Below, piece by piece: positions 1 through 10,200 of a stretch of 64,000 nt of DNA. This DNA comes from Macrothele yani (lineage: Eukaryota > Arthropoda > Arachnida > Araneae > Macrothelidae). The stretch's first letter is position 1. The number at the start of each line of letters is the position of its first letter. The stretch lies in assembly GCA_039090855.1 (NCBI GenBank), contig CM077011.1, forward strand, positions 15,811,001-15,875,000, read 5' to 3'. The notes below the pieces were generated by a model. The model worked only from the letters and a program-made list of their open reading frames with translations. It was not told the origin of the DNA and did no database searches. Made by a program: the position numbers and the translations under genes.

Positions 1-1068
1 CTCTACGCCCCCTAGCGGAAAGTCTATGAATTACTTGAAAATTTTGAATTTATATGAAAAACATATCACACTGGAAACACTATCCAACGAAGAAGGAATT
101 TTTGAAATCGGACACCTAGACGTAGAGATATTGACAAAAATAAGATATACATCTACGCCCCCTGGCGGAGAAACTATGGAATATTTTAAGAAAAAAATAT
201 TCCGAAAAGGTTTATCGATGTGAGTGGTATCGGTCCACGAAATAATTTTTCCAGTCGATATTTTAGAAGCCCAGATTTTCTGGCAAATACATCAGAATAA
301 AAAATTAACACTTACGCACCCCTGGTGGCTAAAGTATTATTTACCAAAAATTTGAAATGATATGCAAAAGATTTTCCATCAGGAGATGTATCCTCTAAGG
401 AAAACATTTTTCAAATCGGAGTTTTAGAAGAAGAGTTCTCGGGAAAAATGTAATTTACTTTTACGCCCCCTAGCGGAAAATCTATGCGTAATTTGAAAAA
501 GTAACTATATCCAAAATACTCTTCGACATAAATGGAATCGAAATATAAAAGAATTTTTTCAATCTGATGTGTTTAGAAGCAAATATGTGGAACAAAACGT
601 GTTTTTTGAAATCGACATAATCTGCATTTACGCCCCTAGCGGCGAAATTGTTCATCGTAGAAAAAAAGACGAAATAAAGGATCATCATTCACATATTTCA
701 AGCTTCCCAATGCAAAAAGAATTTTTTAAATCGGAATAATAGTTTTTTTTTTTTTTTTTTGATTGGAGGTTTAACGACCACCGTGAGCAACTCAATGGGC
801 TATAAGCAGTCGCCCGTCCCTAATTTAGGGTCACTGGTTCCAGGGAAGGGAGAGAGCCAGTGCCGTAAGACAAACACAACATCCATGCCTCACCGGGATT
901 CGAACCCGGACCCCTTCGGACGAATGATCAGAGGCCAACGCCTTAGACCACTGCGCCACCGGGGCGGCTGGAATAATAGTTTAAGAGATATCGTTGGTAC
1001 AGACGGACGGACGGACAGACAGGCAAACCGGTAACATAAGCACGATCTTTTTTTACAAAAGACGTGCT
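1..1068 (-). repeat. CTCF-motif repeat, copy 1 (truncated by window edge)
   Basis: Five G-rich motifs read on the minus strand, at about 6-18, 156-168, 315-328, 464-476 and 631-642, spaced roughly 150-165 bp. Forms include CCGCTAGGGGGCG, CCGCCAGGGGGCG and CCACCAGGGGTGCG. The right end is CAAAAGACGTGCT at 1056-1068, which matches in inverse the left end of the fuller copy at 24344-25911. A SINE interrupts it at 746-969. Short reading frames inside are not conserved proteins. The same unit order is found in the second copy, in the opposite orientation. Confidence 0.8.
746..969 (-). mobile_element. SINE1 (tRNA-derived), copy a
   Basis: Full-length tRNA-derived SINE on the minus strand. The tRNA-like head (about 888-969) has an A-box (GTGGCGCAGTGG) and a B-box (GGTTCGAATCC); the body has the CCTAAATTAGGGACGGGCGA segment and a 3' oligo-A tail seen here as a T-run. 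It is bounded by a perfect 13-bp target-site duplication, GGAATAATAGTTT, at 733-745 and 970-982, inside the CTCF-motif repeat. Transcription by RNA polymerase III and LINE-mediated retroposition follow from the family type; neither is shown here. Confidence 0.93.
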
Positions 1069-1597
1069 AAAAAGAACGTAAAAGCATTCCAGACCAGATT
1101 GTTCTGCATTTTGTAACGTTAACAAAGCTTTGCGCTTAATAGTATAATAATCACAGTATTATCATATGTGTGTGCAGTTTCCAGATCAAGTTCATCATGA
1201 AAAGAGGGAGGAGAGAACTGCATCTAATGCCTTAGCGCTTCAACTTGATCTTCTTTTCTCTAAAACTCGAACTGCTGCACTAAAAACCAACGTCACCCCA
1301 AAAAACGCGGGAGTGAGGAAATTTGAAAAAGTAAATAACAATACTTCTAACTGCACAATTTTGGAAATTAATACATCATTTTAAAGATAAGATTCTTGAT
1401 TTTTAATAAAATACAAAAATGGGAGTGTGATTTTTTCCCAGTTTTTCGATACCAGACCTCCTTCAACTAGTCTTTGCTTGGGCCACATAGCTTTAGACAA
1501 TGCATAATGCAAGTCTTGCTAAGCAAAATTTGTCTTGCAATGGCAGCTAGCTTAGGAAATTGAAAATCCTTCCACCATGGTAACAAATCCACAAAAA
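1069..1597. other. Unassigned non-coding stretch
   Basis: No recognisable gene or element. The short open frames at 1166-1384 and 1467-1871 resemble no family I know. The latter is open mainly because it crosses the palindrome that begins at 1598. Confidence 0.4.
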
Positions 1598-1952
1598 GTG
1601 ACAACTCGAGTGAGACGCTATCATTGCAAGTATCGCTGTCGATAATGATCTCCAAGGTTTTCCGAATGGCTGTACATCTAGGGGTAGAGTACGTAGTAAA
1701 TTTCTTTATAGCATCCTGCATAGGAGTAGCTGACGTGAATTTGAAATTAGCTACGTGCTCTACCCCTAGATGTACAGCCATTCGGAAAACCTTGGAGATA
1801 ATTTCCAACAGCGATACTTGCAATGATAGCGCCTCACTCGAGTTGCCACGAACTTGGAACCAGTTCTTCAAATAACGCCTTCTTCCTACCAGGATACCGC
1901 CTGCACAACCGAAGTAATACCTCGTATCTTTAAATGAACATAACGTCGTATT

Positions 1953-1983
<31 letters not shown>

Positions 1984-4900
1984 GGTCAGGTGATGCGTAA
2001 CATCACAGCCTATCCTTGACAAATGTCAACCCCGCCTTCTCGTGGTGCATCCTGTTCCCACTAAAGGGGCTCTGACGACCGCCCATAGCGGTATAACTAT
2101 ACCATCGGGATTAGAGGAAATTCTATCCCACACTCACCAACCCGCTTGTTGGCCAGCGTGGTGAGTTATGGCCAAACCCCTCCAAAATGATTCCACAACT
2201 TAAATCTTGGCCCTCAGTCTCCGGCAGCTGGAATGTACCTGGCCAAGGCAGCGGCCAGTGCGACATGAAGGCAGAGGGTGCTAAGAATCCCCGGAGGACC
2301 GGACTAGGCTGCCATCTGATGTTGATCTTGGCTACTTACAATGGACGCTCACTATCTTCTGATTCAAGGCTTCTTGAATTGGAAGAGGAACTACAAAGGA
2401 TCAAGTGGGACATCGTGGGGTTAAGTGAGGTAAGGAGAAAAAGAGAAGATCTCATCGAACTGAAAAGTGGACATATCTTCTACTATCGTGGGACAGATAC
2501 AGGCAGAACTAGTGGTGTTGGATTTATAATAAACAAGAAACTGAAGGATAAAGTTGTAGAAGTTGAAAGTTCCTCTGACAGGGCTGCACGACTTGTTATC
2601 CAACTCTCGAAAAGATACCAGGCTCAGATTATTCAAACTTATGCACCCACCACAAGTCATCCTGAAGAAGAAATTGAAGAATTTTATGAGGAAATTTGTC
2701 ATCTAAATAATAAAGGTAAGCAGCACTTGAAAATAATTATGGGAGATTTCAATGCAAAAATAGGGCAACGGCAACAGAATGAAACTTCAGTAGGTAAATT
2801 CGGTCACGGCAACAGAAACCAGCGTGGAAATACTCTCGTTGAGTTTGCAGAGGCAGAAGGGTTTTTCATCTTGAACTCCTTCTTCAAGAAAAAGCCACAC
2901 AGGAAATGGACATGGAGACATCCAAATGGGACGACAAGTGAAATTGATTTTATTATGTGTAACAAAAAATTCGTCATAGAAGACTGCAGTGTGCTAAACA
3001 AGTTCAACACAGGTAGTGACCATAGATTGGTGACATGTAAGATGCACCTCAACACTAAACTTGAACGTGGCAAGCTCATAAGACAAACAAAATCTATTGA
3101 CATAACCAACCTTAAAAAACACCATAATACCTTCAAGTTGGAACTGAAGAACAGGTCCTCTGCTTTAGAAGGCCTAACATCGGAAGAAGTGGACATCTCT
3201 GAAGTTAACAGAAAAGTAACCAAAGCTCTTATGGAAACAGCAACAAAATTAGCTGGGTCTAAGAACAAGTTGCATGTGAACAAATTATCAGGAAAAACCA
3301 AATTGTTGATGCAAAAAAGAAGAGAGATGAGGACAACTAAAGAAGATGTGACTTCCAAAGTGGAATATATAGAGCTATGCAAGACAGTAGGAAAAAGTAT
3401 CACTGAAGACGTAAGGAAATTCAACTGTGAACTAGTGAGGAAAGCAATTGAAAACAACCAAAGCCTAAAGATAGCAAAGGGACATCTCAGTAAGGGAAGA
3501 AAACAGATTATGGCACTGAGAAAAGAAGATGGTTCTGTAACAAGAAATAGAGGCGAAATTTTGACAAGAGTGAAAGATTTCTACTCCAAATTATATGAAA
3601 GGGATGATATATGCACTCCAGACATCATGAAAGATACCAGTACCAGAGTTCCTCCAGTCCTTCCAGCAGAAGTTGCACATGCAATCAAGAACATGAAGCG
3701 AGGAAAAGCTCCAGGAGAAGATGGAATTACTGTAGACATCATACAAGAAGCAAGTGGAGAAATCGAAACGGTACTCGCCCAAATTTTCACTCGATGCCTT
3801 AATGAAGGAAAGATTCCTGAGGATTGGAACACCGCTACAATGATCCTGCTACATAAGAAAGGTGACATTGAGGATCTCGGAAACTACAGACCTATCAGTC
3901 TCCTATCAGTAGTTTATAAAATCTTCACTAAAGTTCTTTCACACCGCTTGAAGGTAACACTGGACATGGCTCAACCGAGAGAACAAGCTGGATTCAGGAG
4001 TGGCTACAGCACAATAGATCATATCCACGTGCTGAGAGAACTAATTGAAAGAGCGAGGGAATATGAACTTCCATTGTGCATGGCTTTTATCGATTATGAA
4101 AAAGCCTTTGATTCGGTGAAACCATCAGCAGTTACAATGGCTCTGAAAACCTGCGGTAATGAAGATGCATACATTAATATTATTAATAACATCTATGAAA
4201 ATGCAAGTGCAAAGATTAGGCTGTTTGAAAATACAACACACGTAAAAATTGGAAAGGGAGTGAGACAAGGTGACACCATATCTCCGAAGCTCTTTAATGC
4301 CACATTGGAGGGTGTTTTTCAGTCGCTGAGCTGGGAAAACAAGGGGATAAAGATTAATGGAGATTATCTAACCCACCTTCGTTTTGCTGATGACGTAGTC
4401 ATTTTTGCAACTACCCCATCAGAGCTGCAGAGTATGATCCAGGAACTTGCTGACAAGAGTAAAGAAGTGGGATTAAAAATGAACTTTCAGAAGACAAAAG
4501 TGATGTTCAATGCTTTTACAAGAAATGAAGATTTATCGATTGATGGAGAAAAGCTGGAGATAACAGACACGTACGTTTATCTTGGACAGCAGATATCAAG
4601 TGAGGGTCACATTGATGAAGAAATTAATCGGCGTACAAAACTTGCCTGGAGAGCTTTTGGAAGAAACAGCATAATTTTCAAGAGCAATATGCCATTATGT
4701 CTTAAAAGAAAAGTGTTTGATCAATGCATCCTTCCAGTGCTTACGTATGGTGCAGAGACGTGGACCTTAGCTAAAAGAGACATACAAAGGCTGCAGACAA
4801 CTCAAAGTACGCATGGAGAGGTGCATGCTTGGTGGAACCAGGAGAGATAAGAAGAGGAACTCGTGGATCCGAAAAATGACAAGAGTGGAAGACATCATGA

Positions 4901-5170
4901 TCAGAGTTAAATCCCTGAAATGGCAATGGGGTGGACATACTGCCAGAAGGACAGATCATCGATGGACAGCCGAAATTTTAGATTGGATTCCAAGGGACAG
5001 GAAAAGACCCAGAAGAAGACCACATGGGAGATGGGTGGATGAAATTCGAAAGTATGCAGGGGTGACATGGAGGAGACTGGCACAAGACAGACCGTTGTGG
5101 AGGAAACTTGGGGAGACCTTCGTCCAGCAGTGGATTGATAATGGTTGACAATGATGATGATGATGATGAT
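1984..5170 (+). mobile_element. RTE-clade non-LTR retrotransposon, near full length
   Basis: A 3.2-kb LINE with about 200 bp of 5' leader, one long ORF, and a 3' end in a short GAT/TGATGA microsatellite. Such simple-repeat tails are typical of RTE elements. It lies in a TA-rich site within a foldback repeat. Related pieces occur at 19759-30175 (minus), 30176-30830 (plus), 54977-55370 (plus), 59965-60290 and 60988-61705 (minus), so this is the best master sequence in the window. RTE elements mobilise by target-primed reverse transcription and may supply the machinery for SINEs; that link is inference. Confidence 0.93.
2187..5148 (+). pseudogene. RTE endonuclease/reverse transcriptase, one frameshift
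   Basis: Open from 2187 to 4850 (887 codons). An APE-type endonuclease occupies about residues 45-290, with TYNGR, SEVR, YAPT, GDFNAK (about 186) and SDHR (about 276). The reverse transcriptase follows at about 500-850, with YRPISLL (about 567), IDYEKAFD (about 634), GVRQGD and the catalytic FADD (about 733). The C-terminal basic tail (GHTARRTDHRW, RDRKRPRRRPHGRW, AQDRPLWRK) is in another frame, 4813-5148. The sibling fragment at 55 kb reads ACTCAAAGAGGCATGG where this copy has ACTCAAAGTACGCATGG near 4800-4816, a net one-base insertion that explains the shift. Similar genes are often annotated 'craniofacial development protein 2-like'. The exact start codon is uncertain. Confidence 0.95.
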
Positions 5171-5265
5171 ATATATATATATATTATATATTATATATAA
5201 ATATTCCTACGCTAATAAATCGGATCACTAGTATAGTGTTTTAACTTTGTACATAATTGGTGTAC

Positions 5266-5752
5266 TGTTCCTCGATATCGAGATGTTTCAAATGTGAAAC
5301 AATGAACATTACAAAAATGAAGATGAATATTACAACAATAAAACAAGTGTATTGTCTGAGGAAGAGATTCAACAATTAAAACAGGCAAGCCCCAAGAGGC
5401 GCCAACAAAATAGGACAAACGTTCAAGGAAAATTATATATTAATTAGCACATCTGATTAATAATACACCAAATATAGAAGACTGGAAAGGTAATCCATGT
5501 AATCAGCGTAAGAGAACAAAATACAATTTGCCAAGCATTCTCTCATCTACGGATGGCTTTTTCAAGGGTAAACAGTGTGAACAAACTGAAATATTAGAAC
5601 GATTACAATTTAAATATGATAATGGTTTCATGAGACATAAAGAATGATTCGCGAAGCCATGTTCTGAACATGAAGTCACGTGATGTGTTAATTTGGGACA
5701 TGGAGGTTTTGAGGGGGGGGGATTGTATTTGCTTTTTAAGCGCGGCAAATTG
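5266..5752. other. Unassigned non-coding stretch
   Basis: AT-rich sequence with no domain or structural RNA I can recognise. A G-tract lies at about 5711-5721. Confidence 0.4.
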
Positions 5753-5753
5753 T

Positions 5754-7072
5754 ACAGGGTGTCCATAAAGTCATTCCCACATTACAAAAACTAATATAAA
5801 AAATGTATTTCAGGTACAAGAAAGTGATTGCACGACAATCATGGTGCACAAGTAAAGTTTTTTTTTTCCAGTGTCAGTACACCTCCACATGGGCGCCATT
5901 TGTGGCCCAGAGGATATCTAAGCGAAATTCGATTTCGCGCCATGTTTTGTTTAACATCTCAGCAGAGACAGAACCAGTGTCGTCCGTTATTCTACTCTTC
6001 AACGTCTCGACATCCGGAAGACTGCTAGAGTAAATTTGGTCTTTTCACGTAACCCCACAGGAAAAGGTCTTGAGGGGTTATGTCGGGCGATCGAGATGAC
6101 CATGTCATGGGACCGTCGCGGCTAATCGAGAAATGTGGCATTCAGTAACTCAGGAACCATTATTGACCAATGTGGTGGGGCACCGTCTTGTTGGGAAATA
6201 ACCGAAAGTTGGAGTGCATGCAATCGAGATGCTACAAAAAGTTCCAGCATGTCCAGGTACACGTTACGTGTTACCCTGGGCTCTGTAAAAGAAAAAGAAG
6301 GTTCTGATTATTCTGTCATGCATCAGGCCGCACCATACGTTCACTTTCGGGGCTAGCCGTCTGTTGTTCGATGACATAATGGGGATTTTCTGATCCCCAA
6401 ATTCGCACATTGTGCCTATTTATTGTACCAGATACGTGGAATGTGGTTTCATCTGAGAAGCAGACACGGTGCAGATAATCATTATCATGAGCTATGCGCT
6501 GCAACATCTCTGTCGCAAATGCAGCACGGCGCGGCCGGTCATCAGACTGAACAGCTTCAACGATCTGTAACTTATAAGCATACACATGAAGACGTTTGTG
6601 CAAAATTTTGTGAACAGTTGCACGATGAATCCCAGTTTCCAAAGCACGATGAACGGGTCCCCTGGTACACCGCAGAAATGTCTCCTGAACAGCTGCAGCT
6701 GTCTCTTGTGTAACCGGTGGTCGGGCCAGCTCGGGGGAGATCGCCAACACTACCCGTCGTTTTAAACTTTTCATACCAAGCTTTTATCTTTTTTTGGTCC
6801 GGTGTTGATCGTCTGTACTCTTATCTGAACTGACGCTGGACAGTAACCGCCGATTTGGTCTCATGGAACCACAATACGCGCGCCGCTGTTTCTTGCATGG
6901 AAGCCAATTATCGATGAAATGCTCCTCTTATTCAGCAGTAGCGCTCACCTAAAGAACAGAGAAAAAACTTTGAGTGCTGCTATATTATGTTGCCAACCAT
7001 TTTATTTTTACTTACACAGATTTTTTTTATTTTAATTTTTGTAATGTGGGAAAGATATTATGGGCACCCTGT
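5754..7072 (-). mobile_element. IS630/Tc1-mariner-like DNA transposon
   Basis: Terminal inverted repeats of about 30 bp, starting ACAGGGTGTCCATAAAG at 5754 and ending in the inverse (CCCATAATATCTTTCCC on the other strand) by 7072. The interior encodes a degenerate DDE transposase on the minus strand. Flanks look like TA on the left and a decayed TG on the right, so the target duplication is uncertain. Confidence 0.85.
5870..6950 (-). pseudogene. IS630-like DDE transposase, frameshifted
   Basis: Read on the minus strand, the N-terminal HTH part runs through ..KKIKAWYEKFKTTGSVGD.. and GRPPVTQETAAAV. Next come a middle part (TVHKILHKRLHVYAYKLQ), a first catalytic Asp region (VCFSDETTFHVSG, NRHNVRIWGSENPHYV) and, after a frame change near 6320, a C-terminal part with SRSPDITPQDLFLWGYVK and TNGAHVEVY. 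This order is typical of the IS630-related transposases found in many arthropod genomes with an extra HTH (DUF4817-like). Stops and at least two frameshifts make it inactive. Confidence 0.82.
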
Positions 7073-7927
7073 GTTTTGATTTCTTGCGCCGATTAAACGG
7101 ATTACCATTTCAGAAATTATAATTTTTTAGATTACCTATCCACTGTATTCATCTTACTACTTTTAGATTGAGGATCGTAATACAGTACAAGAACAATAAC
7201 GTTTTTTCGCGTTCACGGAGCAGTTCTACCCCCCCTCCCCTTCCCTTGAAGTCGGGGCATTTAGCGACCGTTTAGTATTGTTACTGGTAAATCTTCCCCG
7301 GTGAATATTTCGTAAATGTTGCGTTAATTTCCTCGTAACCTTGTGGGAAAGCAGGTGCTCATTCTCCAGTCGTTATATTGATCGTCGCAAAACCGCAGAA
7401 GTCGCAGGAGTGGTAGATTATTTTTTTGCAGTGTCAGCCATGGATTTTACATAGAATGGAGGGGGTAAAAAAGGTTTCAAAGAGTTTGTATCTTTAACAG
7501 CTTCAGTGAGAGCATCAGCGAGTCATGTATGTGCTTGTCTTCATTTGCGGTTTTTTTTTTCTTTCTTCCCTGAAGGCAGTAAGTACCTCCTTCTAGACCG
7601 GGACGGTTAAAAGAAGAAAATTCATCTTAAAGAACGAACGAAGTGATTCAGGAAATGATGCTTGCTGGTTTGGCGCTGTGCGAAGCTTTCCTGTCTTGCA
7701 GTTAGCAGACGAAACCGCGTGCATTCAACAAGGCCGCAGCTGTGGATTTTTAAAATACCGGGGATCGATCGATAAAACAGTCTTCCAGAACCACTGGCAT
7801 ACCCAGGAATTGCTTTGACTGAAGGAAACCAACTGCATCCGCTTTTGTCTGCGCTTTTCAAAACTAATCATCATCGTGGGGTTATTCATCACAATTTGTT
7901 AAAGCAAAAAAATGAGAAATAGCCATT
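7073..7927. other. Unassigned non-coding stretch
   Basis: No domain, structured RNA or repeat recognised. Short T-runs are present. At 7925-7941 the sequence TTTTTAGCACGTTTTTG resembles the terminus of the CTCF-motif element (TTTTTAGCACGTCTTTTG) but is not followed by its motif array. Confidence 0.35.
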
Positions 7928-7965
7928 TTTAGCACGTTTTTGATGTCGTTCTACGTAAAAAAAAA

Positions 7966-8005
7966 TCTTGGTTTGTTATTACCTATAGGTAATAACAAAC
8001 CAAGA
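7966..8005. repeat. Perfect 40-bp palindrome
   Basis: TCTTGGTTTGTTATTACC, then TATA, then its exact reverse complement. It lies at the start of the R1 repeat region. No related sequence found elsewhere in the window. Confidence 0.95.
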
Positions 8006-8239
8006 AAGAAATTTTCAAATGCACACTGTAAAACATTTTCTGAAATTCACGCTACACTTTCCGTCATTTATTTCATGAATTAACGAAGCATATGATGATG
8101 ATGATATCTGATACAACCTTTACCGTGAAATGACTGAAAGAAACCTCAATTTCAAGGATTTTTCGTACCACTGGAAAATTGTTAATTTTCAGGAACCTTT
8201 CCGCAGTTCCTTTCTTATATTGACGGAAAAACTCCGTTT

Positions 8240-8430
8240 TAAACAAACACATCGCTCTTTCCACGTTTTACCAACACACATCAACCGAAAATTGTTTTTT
8301 CGGTCGCCGTCTGGGAATTGAATCTCGAATAGCCTTACAGTTTCTTTTTTTTTTTTTTTTTTTTTTTTCGGTTGCTGTGTGTTCTTAAAACGTGGAAAGA
8401 GCGATGTATTTGTTTATTCACTGACGCCAC
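8240..8430. repeat. Palindromic MITE-like insert in R1
   Basis: Inverted arms containing CATCGCTCTTTCCACGTTTT (8251-8270) and its inverse (8386-8405), with a T-run and a decayed tRNA-like head between them (about 8300-8330). The other R1 copy lacks the palindrome at the corresponding place. The same arm core forms the palindrome at 18946-19318. Confidence 0.65.
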
Positions 8431-8692
8431 GCCACGTATTTAGAGGATTTTCACTCCGATTTAACTTTTCCGTATCCTATGACGAGAAATTACCGGTAAT
8501 AGGAGCGATTGGTGAGAATACTTGAGGTTTCATTAACTTTTAAATTTCAATCATCTGTCAAAGGATCCTCCGATCTTGAAGTTCTGTAGCGAGATCGATT
8601 AATGTGGATAGCATATCGCATGAATTTTGTTTATTGTGGCACAGGATATTTCATCTCCTCTCTCCGATTTTATGCACCAGCTATTTATTATA

Positions 8693-9899
8693 CACTGAGT
8701 GGCCACTTTATTATGACCACCCGACAGTTTTAAGCAAATGAGCTATGGCTGCACGCTGTAGCCGCCAGAGGGAGAGGCTAGTATGAAAAGGGAAAGCTTA
8801 GTGCCTGCGACAGTAGTAGAAGTGATATTTGGGTGACGAGATGGGGAAAAAATGCGATTTGACGGACTTTCAACGTGAGATGATTGTAGGAGCTCGGAGC
8901 CATGGAGCGAGTAAATGTTCCAGAGCAGCTGTTGTTAAAGTGTTTAAAGACTAGACTGTCTGCCAAAAAACTGGGTCTTTACGTGCAACGTGTGGTCGTC
9001 ATTTACTAGTGACTGCTCGGGCGGAACGGAGAGTGTCCAGACTGGTAACAGACAACAGAAGGGCAACAATGCAGCAAATTACCAACCATTTTAACCAAGG
9101 ATCACCTTAAATGATCTCTGCACGCACTGTTCGCCAGACACTGCATCGGATGGGATATAGCAGCCGAAGGCTTGTTCGAACACCTTGTTCGAACACCTTG
9201 TTCGAACACCTTTGCTGTCTGCAGTTAACAAGAGAAAACGTCTCCAGTTTACACAGGAGCACAAGGATTGGACAGTCGATAATTGGAAACAAATTATGTG
9301 GTCCGATGAATCACGTTTTCACTTGCACCATGCCGATGGCCGAGTGAGAATTTGACGGAAACAGCACGAAAGCAGGTACCCCAAATGCATTGCTACAACC
9401 CTTCAAGCTGGTGGAGGCAACGTTATGGTTTGGGGAATGTTTTCCTGGCATGCTTTGGGCCCTTTAATTCGTGTTGATCAACGTCTGATTGGCACATCAT
9501 ATCTAAACATCGTTGCGGACCAAGTGCATCCTGTCATGTGGATGGTTTATTCCAATGGCGATGGCTACTTTCAACAAGATAATGCGTCCTGCCATAGTGC
9601 TTGTATTGTACAGGATTGGTTTCAGGAACATGCCGGTGAGTTTACTTTGCTTACGTGGCCACCACAATCACCATATCTCAACCCCATTGAGAACTTGTGG
9701 GATGAAGTTGAACGAGCCATCAGACAGCTGGTTCCACAACCCTGCAATCTCACACTCCTGGAAAGTGCTATTCATCAAGCATGGTCTAAGATTCCACAAA
9801 CCACTTATCAACATCCACGAAGAATCGACGCAGTCTTAAAGGCCAAAGGTGGCCCAACGAAGTACTGAGGGGTGGTCATAATAAAGTGGCCACTCAGTG
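8693..9899 (+). mobile_element. Tc1-A, full-length Tc1-like transposon
   Basis: TIRs begin CACTGAGTGGCCACTTTATT and end in the inverse at 9899, flanked by TA at 8691-8692 and 9900-9901. The R1 copy at 54 kb gives the empty site. Length 1.2 kb, as expected for Tc1. It encodes a damaged transposase. Confidence 0.95.
8841..9868 (+). pseudogene. Tc1-A transposase, several lesions
   Basis: Begins MGKKCDLTDFQREMIVGARS and ends ..DAVLKAKGGPTKY. The paired HTH is broken by a stop near 8952 and another near 9108. The catalytic core shows WSDESRFHLHHADGR, VWGMFSW, QQDNASCH and PYLNPIENLWDEVE, i.e. the D, D and E of a DDE transposase. A threefold 14-bp tandem (CTTGTTCGAACACC) at about 9171-9212 adds 28 bp. 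With one copy the frame runs straight through, so the duplication itself causes a frameshift. A further stop follows near 9352. Confidence 0.93.
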
Positions 9900-10200
9900 T
9901 ATATTGTTTTGGTGTAAGAAACCAGGTACTTAACTTATTGTACTGGTGATTGAATATACGATGTCTATGTATCAACCTTTAGATTCTTTCAGACAAAAGC
10001 TATTATAGCTATCAAGAGTAAATAAATTTTATATTTAAGTTTTGTGAGATAATACTATAAGAAAAAGTACATTTCCCCTTTTTTTAAAGATAACTGAAAG
10101 TCATTGTAAGTTTAAAAAGAAGAAGTTGCAAAGGCTTTTTGTTGCTTCGAAAAATCACGATGAAAAGTGCTTAATTTGTGAAAAGTCCTCCAAGTTAAAA

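Larger units (their letters stand above)
1598..5265. repeat. Foldback repeat copy 1, split by the RTE LINE
   Basis: An inverted repeat is centred near 1725 (arms about 1605-1700 and 1745-1850). It is continued by sequence to about 1955 and, beyond the RTE insertion, from about 5195 to 5265. The same sequence occurs at 30905-31739, where both arms are longer and there is no LINE. Here the left arm stops matching at about 1598. The (TA)n flanking the LINE (1956-1983 and 5169-5190) looks like the integration site. No coding capacity. Confidence 0.75.
8020..10200 (+). repeat. Dispersed repeat R1, copy 1 (split by Tc1-A)
   Basis: Sequence at 8033-8240 and 8510-8690, and again after the Tc1 at 9902-10180, matches 54290-54855 and 57698-57810 in the same order and orientation. 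Shared landmarks include TTCAAGGATTTTTCGTAC, GTAGCGAGATC and GATGTCTATGTATCA. Neither copy codes for a protein I recognise, so this is an unclassified interspersed repeat of at least about 1 kb once insertions are removed. Each copy was hit by a different Tc1 at a different TA. Confidence 0.82.

Noticed and set aside
759..1125. Short proteins over the SINE
   Set aside because: Frames cross the tRNA-like head and body of SINE1. The same peptides recur at other SINE copies.
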